Assembly (NCBI GenBank): GCA_025175895.1
Contig: CM045993.1
Coordinates: 58,842,621 to 58,906,620 of the forward strand
Direction: 5' to 3'
Length of the DNA: 64,000 nucleotides
Origin: Wurfbainia villosa
Lineage: Eukaryota > Streptophyta > Magnoliopsida > Zingiberales > Zingiberaceae
Shown here: piece after piece, positions 54,790 to 64,000 of the stretch
Layout: every line of letters begins with the position of its first letter
Numbering within the stretch: the first letter of the stretch is position 1
Notes under the pieces: model-generated
Database searches by the model: none
Told to the model about the DNA's origin: nothing
The model's input: the letters and a program-made list of their open reading frames with translations, nothing else
Position numbers and translations under genes: made by a program

Positions 54790-56967
54790 TATTAGTAATA
54801 TATGAGAGATGTCCTAAGGAAATCATCTTATATTTGAATCATTTATATGATAAATGAAGATTCACTATTTGAGTATACATGTTTTCATGTATTTGATTAG
54901 ATCTTAAATTCATTTACTGAATGTCCATAATATGATTCATAGCATGAGAGAATTTGTGATTGGATCACAACTAGTGAGTATCTCTACATGTGTAATTGTG
55001 ATCTATTGAAATAATCCCTAGTCGATGAATTGATGGATTTGGACACCATCAATTCTGTCGAGACTAGCACGAGGTATACCCCTTGGTGTATCTATGAAGC
55101 TGATTCTCACTGGATGGAGACATTGTGATGTCCAGAGTTAATCGTGAATGCTAGTTATGGTAACTAGTTCATTGGAGTGACCAGCTGTAAGACTTCATAT
55201 AGTTCTCCACATATATAGATATGTCAATGAAGTTCTTACTGTAGCTTAAGTGCGATGTTCCTTTGACTTGCGGTATTCAAGTCATCTTGGTCATGAAGAC
55301 TTATGCTTTGACATCTTAAGCAAACATCTCTTAGGAGATGTGGACCAGGGATGATTGGGTATAAATCGAAGTGACTGAGGGTATAAGTCGAAGTGGCCGA
55401 AGGTGTTTGAATAACCTATAAAAGATTCACCACTCCTTGCGAGGAGATGTATACCCATGGCCTTTCGTCGGATTGTTACTAAAGTCTTTGGCCAAAGCAT
55501 TACATGTTTAGAGTAAGGTACTCTTAGATACATGTGCAGTAACTAAAATCCGTAGGATGAGGAAATAATACCTAGGCTTGGTGTGACGTAGTCGACCTAG
55601 TGGGGACTGACACAATAGACCATATCCTGAACCAAGTGGGTATAAGATGTGTGAAGGGAACGGGGCAAGATTTATTGTAGCTGCTGAAGGGTTTCAGAAG
55701 TGGTTCGGGATCAACCATTGATTTTTCGGTTAATTGGGGATCATGATGTACTACTAGGTGCCACTCATGATTGTTCTATAATTAATGGTTAATTATAAAC
55801 GACCAACATAAATCGATAACCTATTTGGTCACACGCACAACGAGCATAATCTGAAGTATTTAAAATGAGCTTGAGAATGAGATTCTCAGATCGAGAGAAA
55901 CTAGGTTTGGTTGGACCAAACAAGGAGCGAGCATGAAACTGTTTCAGTCGCAATGGAAGCATGGATGGGCTGAGTCTTATGAAGACATGATAGATGAACC
56001 AAATTGGTTTGGTTCTAATCCAATGGTGGAGAATAAACCAAAGGGGTTTGGTTTGTTTTAAATGAATGAACCAAAGTTGGTTCGGTTCGTTTTAACATAA
56101 AATAGACCAACTCGGTTCGGTTTATTTTAACTTGAGTTATTGGAGTGGGTTAACGAGTTTTGGTTATGAACCAATAACTCAAAGGAGAAGTTTTCTCAAT
56201 GGTTAAGAAACACGGGCTCTATAAAAAACGTGGTTAGGTTTTTGGAGAGCCTTAAGTTTATTTTGGAAAAACTTTTCTTCCTCTCCTCTCCCTCTCTTCT
56301 CCTTGCTGCCGCCCAACAAGGTTGCCGCCCAACCTTGCCTCCGCCCCTTGCAGTTGCTACCGTCGACACCACTAGTTGCCGCCAGCCACCTATTGTTGCT
56401 GATGACCCTCCGACGACCCTCCGGTGACACCCCTTGGCTTCGATGACCAAGGTGCAACCGACCTTCCTCCTTTGGCCGGCGCAAATCCTCCACCAAGCTG
56501 TCCAATTTTCTGGACAGCTTGTTTCCTTTCATGTCGGAGCGTCGTTTGGGCAATATTTGGAGCTCCGACAGTAGCTACCTTGCCGCGGATTTGATCTCTG
56601 GTAATCCTCATAGGTGGAGGACTAAGGATTCATCAATCGGTTGACGAATACCTCTCCGGAGACGCGAGTTTTGGAGACTCATTTTTAAATCCAAATTTTG
56701 ATTCGGATTGTGATCTTCTCTCGATCACATCGTCTTTGAAACGAGGCTAGTAACTCCAACGAAGACGAGGTTTGTAGCTTGGCGAAGCTATCCCGATGGT
56801 ACTCAGGGTGGATACGGATAGAGGCAATTCTAGCGAGAGTTGCTCCGGTTGATGTTATTCCCGTTGCACGTGATACGTCAAGTATAACTAGAGTAATTTC
56901 CTTTTATTGCAAAATTTGAAATTGTGATTATGTCTACACATATTGTATCTTGCATGAGTGTGGTGTG
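54790..56967 (+). mobile_element. Element 5: family A LTR, interrupted by element 6
   Basis: It matches 4489-6600 of the element 1 LTR from its first base (TATTAGTAAT, TG mutated to TA) to GTGTGGTGTGTG, where element 6 begins. TATA-like CTATAAAAAA lies at 56219-56228. A segment of about 20 bases (GGGTATAAGTCGAAGTG...) is duplicated at 55354-55400. The remaining ~95 LTR bases and any internal region must lie right of the window, so solo LTR versus full element cannot be decided. Frames at 56196-56611 are R/U5 shadows. Confidence 0.9.
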
Positions 56968-59311
56968 TGTTGGCAATGTGCTATTCCTCATAGGCTCATT
57001 GGCTCCAATGTCCCCGGATTAAAATTTTCACTAATGAAAACTAATCCGGATGGGATGAGTTTCCTAAGCACAACCAATTCGTCGTCGTGCTAATGACACG
57101 AGCGATCACTTGAACAAACTAGTTGTTCAAGCAACACAACTCTTCTAGTCGGTTAGCCGCGGAAGAGACGACGGACGGATCGCCGGTTTTTGTGTTTATC
57201 TTCGGGGTCCATGATTATACAAATACATACAAATGTAAACTAGTATAATCAATACATACTAACATAAAGAACATAAGCTAGCATATCAATAAGAACATGC
57301 AAAGAACAATAATAAAAGTTGTAAAACTTTTATACCTCTTGATCTTCTATCGTATGTCCTAACCTCCTTGTAGACTTCATGTGGGAGAAGATCCTCCACA
57401 AGTTGAATCTTCCTAGATCTTCTTCAAACCAAAGAAAGAAGAACTCTCTTTCCCTTCTTGCTTGAGCCAACCACCAATCCACAAAGGATTGATGCCGCCG
57501 GCACCAAGAATAGAGAGAACAAAATGGAAACCATCAAGGAACCAAACTAGGGACAAACCCTAGCTTCTAGTGCCGCCGGCCAAGATTGAGTAAAGAGGTG
57601 AAAGGGAATATGTTGGGCTCCGACCAAGGTGGAGGGAATAGAGGAAGGAGCCGGCCACACCCTAGGAAGAAGAAGAGCTCCTCTCCTATAGATGCCGCCC
57701 ACCTTCTTGCAAACCCTAGCCGCCCAACCATAGGAGCCAAACCCTAGTTAGGGTTTCCTCCTTAGGCTTTCTTGCCGCCCAACCAAGGTGGAGGGAAGAG
57801 ATCTAGGAGCCGGCCACCTTCTTGGAAGAAGAAGAGATCCTCCACAAGTTGCCGCCCACTCTCCCTTCCAAACCTAGCCGCCCAACCAAAGAGCCAAACC
57901 CTAATCCAATTAGGGTTTCCTCCTTAGGGTTTCTTGCCGCCCAAGCAATCCTAGGCCAAACCCTAATCTCCTTAGCATCCATCACACCTCTTTCCGCCCA
58001 ACCCATTCTCCCATATATATAGAGTTAGGTTTAGGCCTTGGTTCAATCTCCTCCATTGGTTCTAGAGATTTAATCTCAACCGTTGGATCTAGAGATTTAA
58101 TCTCAACCGTCGGTTCTAGAGATTTAATCTCAACCATTGGTTCTAGGTATTTAATCCCAACCGTCGGATCTAGGGTTTCATCCCAACCGTTGGATCTAGG
58201 GATTTAATCTCAACCGTTGGTTCTAGGGATTTAATCTCAACCATCGATTCTAGAGATTTAATCTCAACCGTCGGTTCTTGAGATTTAATCTCAACCGTCG
58301 GTTCTAGGGATTTAATCCCAACCGTCGGTTCTAGAGATTTAATCTCAACCGTCGGTTCTAGGGTTTTAATCCCAACCGTCGGATCTAGAGATTTAATCTC
58401 CATCGTCGGATTTTAGAGATTTAATCTCAATCGTCGGTTCTAGGGTTTTAATCCCAACCGTCGGATCTAGAGATTTAATATCACCTAGAAATCAGTTCTA
58501 GAATTTGTTTCCATCATTTGAGGATCATCATTGAATTACCTTACCAACCCCCATAAATTAATATGGGCTCCATATATTATTTGTGCATCCATCTCCCCGT
58601 GTTTAAGATATCGAATGTCCGTCAATTAATTGATTTACTGACCATCAATTAATTAACATCTAACTCCTCGAGTAGTACCACTCAACCATATCATCATGTT
58701 GACTAAGTCAACCTGCAAGGTTTACATGATGAACCTTATGAGCTCCTCAAGAGGACATCATCAACCTAATATATAGGACACGGTTTCCTCCTATAATCAA
58801 TGTCACACCATGTAAATAATATCATTTCCCAACTTACCGGACATATTGATTTAATCCATAGAAATCTCACCCTTTGGTAAATCAAAGAAATAAATACTAA
58901 GTACATGTGCCCGTTATTATATCGGGATTAAGAGCATGTACAACATAATATCTGAAGTCCGATTCAATTATGTAGTTAGCAAAAAATTGAATCACCTCTA
59001 TGTCGGTCCTGCTCAATACACCTAAGTGTACTAGTGTAACTCTATGTTCAAGACAAAACAATACCAAACTACACTACAACCATGCCAATGGTTTGTCAAA
59101 AACCATCTTGGTTGTGAGCCTCTACTTATATTCTACAAGGGACTGATAACATGATCTTCTGTGCCACACCCAAGCACCATGTTATCTACAATGTAAAATA
59201 TTAGACAATTTTGCATAACCATAAAAATATACAAACAATGATCATGTGATTCTTATTTCAAAATAAAGATGTTCATACAAAAGAGCTAGGCTTTCAGTAT
59301 ACATCCCAACA
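56968..59311 (-). repeat. 3' LTR of element 6 (2344 bp), with expanded minisatellite
   Basis: About 380 bases longer than the LTRs of element 3, mainly through the 27-base array at 58056-58485 and a partly duplicated GCCGCCCAACC-rich R/U5 region (57560-57960). A TATATATA box on the minus strand lies at about 58013-58020. The minus-strand frame 58170-58403, with its repeating EIKSLEPTV, is a translation of the array and not a gene. Confidence 0.92.
58056..58485. repeat. 27-bp minisatellite inside the element 6 LTR (about 16 copies)
   Basis: Plus-strand unit: GGTTCTAGAGATTTAATCTC then AACCGTC, with GG(A/T)TCTAG(A/G)G variants. The same unit is present as 4-7 copies in the other family B LTRs. 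Confidence 0.93.
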
Positions 59312-59448
59312 ATCTCCCACTTATACTAAAAGACTATGTTGTCATCATACTGCCATACATCTGATTCCCCTTCCCTCCACATGCCTATCAAAGCTCTCAC
59401 TAGAAGGGTCTTAGTGAAAGGGTCTACCAGGTCATCCTCTGATGCAAT

Positions 59449-59874
59449 CTAGGCGACAGCAACTTCTACCTCCTTTACGATTTCTCGTATCAGGTGGTAC
59501 TTGCACTCTATGTGTTTACTAGCCTTATGGGCTCGTGGTTCCTTCGAGTTCGCAATTGCACCATTATTATCACAATAAATTGTGATAGTTCTGGGCAAAC
59601 CAGGAATCACATCCAAGTCCATCAGAAAGTTCCTGAGCCACACAACTTCTTTGGCCACCTTATAGGCTGCCACATACTCAGCTTCCATGGTGGAGTCCGC
59701 CACGCATTTCTGCTGGACACTCCTCCATACAATGGCTCCACCTCCTAAAGTGAACACAAAACCTGAGGTAGACTTACTGTTATCCCTATCTGATTGGAAA
59801 TCGCAATCCATGCAACCCACAGGGAGTAATTGGTTTGCCCGGTAAACTCGCATATAATCCCTAGTCCTTCTCAA
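59449..59874 (-). pseudogene. pol: RNase H of element 6
   Basis: CDFQSDRDNSKSTSGFVFTL, DSTMEAEYVAAYKVAKEVVW, IYCDNNGAIANSKEP, KHIECKYHLIREIVKE. It is open for 141 codons and then frame-shifted before the last RNase H motif, whose DNA (PFTKTLLVRALI-type) is degraded near 59390-59450. Confidence 0.88.
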
Positions 59875-59877
59875 GCA

Positions 59878-60654
59878 CTACAATATATGCTTTACCGCAG
59901 TCCAATGTCCCTGTCCTGGATTACTCTGATATTTGCTGACCATGCCCACGGCAAAGCAGATATCTAGTCTCGTACAGAGCATCGCATACATGAGGCTTCC
60001 TACTGCCGAAGCATAAGGAACCGCCTTCATGTCCTCTATCTCCTTTGATGATCTAGGACACATCTCTTTAGATAAAGGTACTCCATGCCAAAAAGGTAGA
60101 AAACCTTTCTTGGAGTTCTGCATGCTAAAACGATCAAGATTGTGTCTATGTATGAAGCTTGGGATTAGCACACTAACCTTGATCCTAAGGATGTGTCCCA
60201 CTTCTCCCAAGTCCTTCAAAACTGTTTGGACATCCATACCCTTACGTCTGATAACACTCTGATATTGTTTCCAACTACCAAAATGTCATCTACGTATAGT
60301 ACAAGAAATATCACTATGTTTCCGTCATATCTCTTGTATACACAAGACTCATCCGGACTTTGAATAAATCCATAAGTCTGGTTTTACCTCATCAAAGCGG
60401 ATGTTCGAAGACCTCAAAGCTTGCTTTAGTCCATAAACGGACCGATTAAGCTTACATATAATACGCTCTTTGCCCTTAGCAATGAATCCCTCTGGTTGCT
60501 TCATATAGATGTTTTCCTCAAGACTTCCATTAAGGAAAGCTATCTTGACATCCATCTGCCACACCTCATAATCCATATGAGCTGCAATGCACAAGAGCTC
60601 CCAGACCTGACTTGAATCCATAGATTCAATCTCAGTATTCATTGCACTTTGCAA
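59878..60654 (-). pseudogene. pol: RT of element 6, with internal deletions
   Basis: The 60654-60349 piece reads NTEIESMDSSQVWEL then directly LCIAAHMDYEVWQMDVKIAF. The RT N-terminal motifs (KWIYKRKRG to LKSIRIL) are therefore deleted, about 80 codons. YVDD is encoded at 60296-60285 between frames. The 60237-59878 piece has KDLGEVGHILRIK joined by a short deletion to a remnant of the SQASYIDTI motif, then FSMQNSKKGFLPFWHGVPLS and YASAVGSLMYAMLCTRLD. It cannot encode an active enzyme. Confidence 0.88.
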
Positions 60655-60693
60655 AGGTGTTGTATCTAATTCTTGGATTGCCTCGTCGTATGT

Positions 60694-61791
60694 CTAGGGA
60701 TCAGGTTCATGTTTGCTAGGGACCAAATCAAAAGATTCACCCAAGAACATGAATCTAAGAGGCTGTCTCACAACCCTCCCACTACGACGAGGTATCATTT
60801 GTGTATCCTCTGTGACACGCGGTGCAGTGACATGTGGTATATTCTCTTGTACCGGTGGTACTAAAGAAGTGACTTCCCCTTTTAACTCCTCTAGAATAAT
60901 TTTACTCTTGGGCTTGTGGCTCATCACATAGTCTTCCTCTAGAAATCTGGCGTTCGTGTTAACGATCACCCTCTGATCTCTAGGACTATAAAACAAGTCA
61001 GAATAACTCATCATCGATCTAACCATCTCCATAAGAGTTCTATTCCTTCGCTCTGCTACACCGTTCTGCTAGGGTGTGCCAAGTGCAGTCAATTGGGATT
61101 GAATCCCAACCTCTGATAAGTAGTTCCTAAACTATCCCAAGAGGTTCTCACCACCACAATCAGATCGTAGTGTCATCCATATCTCAAATAATTGTCTATA
61201 AAAGAGACGAAATATTCAAGACCACCTCTTGCCTAGATAGTCATAGGACCACACAGATCAGAATGAACCATTTCTAACACATCTTTGGCTCTATACCCCT
61301 TGGCCTTAAAAAGGCATCTTGGTCATCTTACCCTCCAAGCAAGATTCGTAGGTTGGGAGATCCTCCACCACTAATGAACCCAAAGGTCCATCAGCTATCA
61401 ACCTTTGAATTTTGCTTAGGTTAATGTGACCAAGCCTAAGAAGCCAAAGATATGTTTGGTTCCTCTTCGAAGGTTCTTTTCTCTTATTGGAATTAGAAGA
61501 TGAGTTATTAACTTCAATTTGCATCGTGGGAGGTTTTGGTTTAAATTTCCTTTCAATGTACCTGAATAGATATTCTCCCTATTCCTTTTTATAACAACTC
61601 TGTCATTAAAAGAAATAGAATATCCATCCATAATAATTTAGAAACTGAAACTAAATTCTTTCTAAATAAAGGTACATAAAAGGAATTTTCCAGAACCAAA
61701 GTTTTATTATTCTCAAGAGATAAATAAAACTTCTCCCACTGTAATAGCTGCCACCATCATGGCATTGCCCAAGTAAATGGTAATCTTCCCT
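60694..61791 (-). pseudogene. pol: Pre-integrase and integrase of element 6, with deletions
   Basis: Pre-integrase motifs at 61524-61306 (LRLGHINLSKIQRLIADGPL, YESCLEGKMTKMPF with Cys to Tyr). The integrase core lost the stretch from DDYSRYGY to the TLRSD motif (junction near 61178). A second deletion joins EMVRSMMSYSD to LFYSPRDQRVIV near 60995. The variable linker follows to 60694. The family TGA-CTAG lies just upstream at 61802-61796. Confidence 0.87.
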
Positions 61792-61802
61792 TTAGCTAGT
61801 CA

Positions 61803-62243
61803 TCGGGTTTCCTGGAACCCCTGCAAATTGTTGCAGACATGATTAGTGGCTCCCGTATCTACTCACTAGGTGCCGGTAGATATCACCGCTAATCATGTTT
61901 CAATGACTAGTCCAAAAGATATACCTTTGTTCTGTTTTGGATTGGGACAGTCCTTCTTCCAATGTCCATCCTGCTTGTAAGTGAAGTACTTGCCTTTCGG
62001 CTTCTTCACTCTTCCTTGAGATCCTCCCACCATCTTTGCTTCACCTTGTTTCTTCTTCTTCTTGCCTTTCGGCTTAGAAGTAGAAACCTTTTTGAGCAAT
62101 GATGGCTTGAGGACACTCTTTGAAGAGTGCATACTTGTACTCCTTAGCAGATAAGACAATATGTAGAATCTTTTCCAATCAACGTTATTTGGGTACAGTA
62201 AGTTTATTTCCTTTAGTATCATAGTAAGTGGACTGAAAGTCAT
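61803..62243 (-). pseudogene. gag: gag and protease remnant of element 6
   Basis: It starts MTFSPLTMILKEINLL, then shifts frame. On the shifted frame KEYKYALFKECP is joined directly to QAIIAQK, so the capsid centre is deleted, as in element 4 but with a different junction. It continues KVSTSKPKGKKKKKQ and a zinc knuckle in which two Cys are Tyr (YFTYKQDGHWKKDC). The protease active-site segment near 61855 has an in-frame stop. It is non-functional. Confidence 0.85.
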
Positions 62244-62279
62244 TTTTGAAAATCCTAAGAATCACAATGATCAAAATAT

Positions 62280-63367
62280 TAGATTTCAACTCTTATTGAT
62301 TCCTCAAAACAATAAAATTCCGAAATCAACCAACACCTCAAAACATCGAGAATATCGCATGCCACGCTGTGTGGACGTATACGAATTCTACATTTGTAAG
62401 ATGAGGTTTTACCCATTAATTTTATTATCTTGTCAACCTTACTTTTTGACAAATAAAATTAATAGTTGGTTCCTCTTTGGCCCTATAAATAAAAGCAATG
62501 ACTCCGATGGGGAGGATACTTTTTATTTGCATCTAAGTGTGCACCATTACACGATACTAAGGGAATTATTTCGGATTATGTGCCTTACCGCTGTGGAAGT
62601 ACACACACTCCTAGATAATTTCCTATAACCATTATTTGACCTAGTGATCCACAAACAAACCCATCCGCAGGGAGGAAGGCACTCAGAGCTGACACGCAAG
62701 TTTGTTGCATCACACGTCAAATTGTAATGGAGGCCGCGGGAATTAATTAAAATGTCCCTCTCCCACTTAGTAAATTAAAAATGAGGAAATTTTAAGCACA
62801 CACAACATGCTTATTATTACTGTAGATTTCAATAAAAATTATTGATTCCTCAAACAATAAAATTTCAAAATCAACCAACACCTCAAACACAGAGAATATC
62901 GCATGCCACGCTGTGTGGACATATACGAATTCTACAATTGTAAGAGGAGGTTTTACCCATTAATTTTATTATCTTGTCAACCTTACTTTTTGACAAATAA
63001 AATTAATAGTTGGTTCCTCTTTGGCCCTACAAATAAAAGCAGTGACCCCGATGGGGAGGATACTTTTTATTTGCATCTAAGTGTGCACCATTACACGGTA
63101 CTAAGGGAATTATTTCGGATTATGTGTCTTACCGCTGTGGAAGTACACACGCTCCTAGATAATTTTCTATAACCATTATTTGACCTAGTGATCCGCAAAC
63201 AAACCCATCCGCAGGGAGGAAGGCACTCAGAGCCGACACGCAAGTTTGTTGCATCACACATCAAATTGTAATGGAGGTTGTCGGAATTAATTAAAATGTC
63301 CCTCTCCCACTTAGTAAATTGAAAATGAGGAATTTTCAAGCACACACAACATGCATATAAAACAAAT
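62280..63367 (-). repeat. 544-bp tandem duplication in the element 6 leader
   Basis: 62280-62823 and 62824-63367 align at a constant offset of 544 bases, with scattered substitutions and few gaps. Markers: GCATGCCACGCTGTGTGGAC at 62357 and 62901, and TCCCACTTAGTAAATT at 62761 and 63305. Elements 3 and 4 have one copy. The plus-strand frames at 62296-62628 and 62903-63172 are two images of the same non-coding leader. Confidence 0.93.
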
Positions 63368-63842
63368 CAGCAATAAATATGGAAAAAATCAGAATTTTTC
63401 CAACTATTATGACATTGTTCTCCAATATGTGTCCCGTCGTGTCGCCACCTCGTCCGCTCCTCCTACGCCATGTACGAGCCATCCGTAGATCCGAGCCGAG
63501 AATAAAACCTATTTTATTTTACATCCATCGATCCTATACTCCACGAGGGAGTGTACATGAAATCTAGATCGAAAGTAAAATAAAATAAAGAGTGGCTAAA
63601 CAATGCCGTATTTAATTACAAAAAATTAAATACTAATCTAGCCTCGTCAACCCTGAGGATTCAAATAATATACATACAATCACACACAAACAACCACATA
63701 CACACATATATCCATAATAGTCGGATCTTATGCCTGCAACCAAAAAGTTAGCCTACGCACATCCTACTATTATTCGGCATACTCAATATATGATATGTGC
63801 ATGAAAGTAACCGAATCCAAAACACACAAAACCGAAAACCTG

Positions 63843-63854
63843 GCTCTGATACCA
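63843..63854 (-). promoter_or_regulatory. Primer-binding site of element 6
   Basis: TGGTATCAGAGC on the minus strand, two bases from the 5' LTR start at 63857. Confidence 0.93.
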
Positions 63855-63856
63855 AT

Positions 63857-64000
63857 TGTTGGCAATGTGTTATTCCTCGTAGGCTCATTGGCTCCAATGT
63901 CCCCGGATTAAAATTTTCACTAATGAAAACTAATCCGGATGGGATGAGTTTCCTAACCACAACCAATTCGTCGTCGTGCTAATGACACGAGCGATCGCTT
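63857..64000 (-). repeat. 5' LTR of element 6 (first 144 bases seen)
   Basis: TGTTGGCAATGTGTTATTCC onward matches 56968-57111 closely. The rest is beyond the window. Confidence 0.92.

Larger units (their letters stand above)
56968..64000 (-). mobile_element. Element 6: family B Ty1/copia element, reverse orientation, cut by window end
   Basis: 3' LTR 56968-59311, interior 59312-63856, start of the 5' LTR 63857-64000. The two LTR ends share TGTTGGCAATGTG. The polypurine tract (minus strand) is at 59312-59323 and the primer site at 63843-63854. The interior has lost at least five segments of gag and pol and has a 544-base tandem duplication in its leader. It is inserted in the element 5 LTR. 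It is the most degraded family B copy. Confidence 0.93.

Noticed and set aside
58170..58403. 77-codon frame made of EIKSLEPTV-like repeats (also 11116-11310)
   Set aside because: Direct translation of the 27-bp LTR minisatellite, whose unit length is a multiple of three.
58056..58485. Regularly spaced repeats resembling a CRISPR array
   Set aside because: Units are contiguous with no unique spacers, the DNA is plant nuclear, and the array lies within an LTR.
62296..63172. Two homologous plus-strand ORFs with a transmembrane-like start (CRMPRCVDVYEFY region)
   Set aside because: They are antisense images of the duplicated untranslated leader of element 6; elements 3 and 4 do not keep the frame.

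Overview
This is plant nuclear DNA, almost certainly a gene-poor, heterochromatin-like stretch of a larger angiosperm genome. A monocot is my guess but is not demonstrated. Nearly every base belongs to LTR retrotransposons nested in one another. I see no ordinary host gene, no rRNA or tRNA gene and no bacterial feature. The evidence is repeated: long terminal repeats bounded by TG...CA, 5-bp target-site duplications (TSDs), primer-binding sites complementary to the 3' end of initiator tRNA-Met (TGGTATCAGAGC), polypurine tracts, and decayed Ty1/copia gag-pol sequence.

Layout. (1) 1-6704: copia element 1 (family A, 5' LTR cut by the window edge), inserted with TSD GAAAC into the gag of element 2. 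(2) 6705-12081: 3' part of element 2 (family B copia), itself inserted into the integrase gene of element E. (3) Element E is a Sirevirus-like copia element with pol followed by a spliced 'envelope-like' third ORF. It is scattered over 12082-13088, 19782-23522, 32473-33887 and 40316-41892. It is split by D1 (13089-19776, TSD GAAGT), element 3 (23528-32467, TSD AGGTC) and D2 (33888-40315, minus strand). (4) 41893-54789: an older element G with a gypsy-like LTR and antisense, intron-containing ORF remnants. It carries a small TRIM (42455-43147, TSD AATAA) and copia element 4 (44490-52930, TSD GTAAA). (5) 54790-56967: a family A LTR (element 5), interrupted by element 6 (56968-64000, family B, minus strand, running off the window).

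The insertion hierarchy is at least four deep: G contains E, E contains element 2, and element 2 contains element 1. LTR divergence, counted by eye, is lowest for element 3 (about 1.3%) and element 4 (about 2.5%), so these are the youngest insertions. Element 1 is near 5% over the short stretch available.

The most interesting relationships are these. D1 and D2 are gag-only elements (TR-GAG-like) that share a 25-nt identical polypurine-tract context with element E, which suggests mobilisation in trans by an E-like Sirevirus. All four family B copies carry the same in-frame TGA followed by CTAG between protease and integrase, a known leaky-stop context. The LTRs contain fast-evolving minisatellites and palindrome clusters. 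Every pol in the window is broken by stops, frameshifts or deletions, so no element here looks autonomous as it stands.
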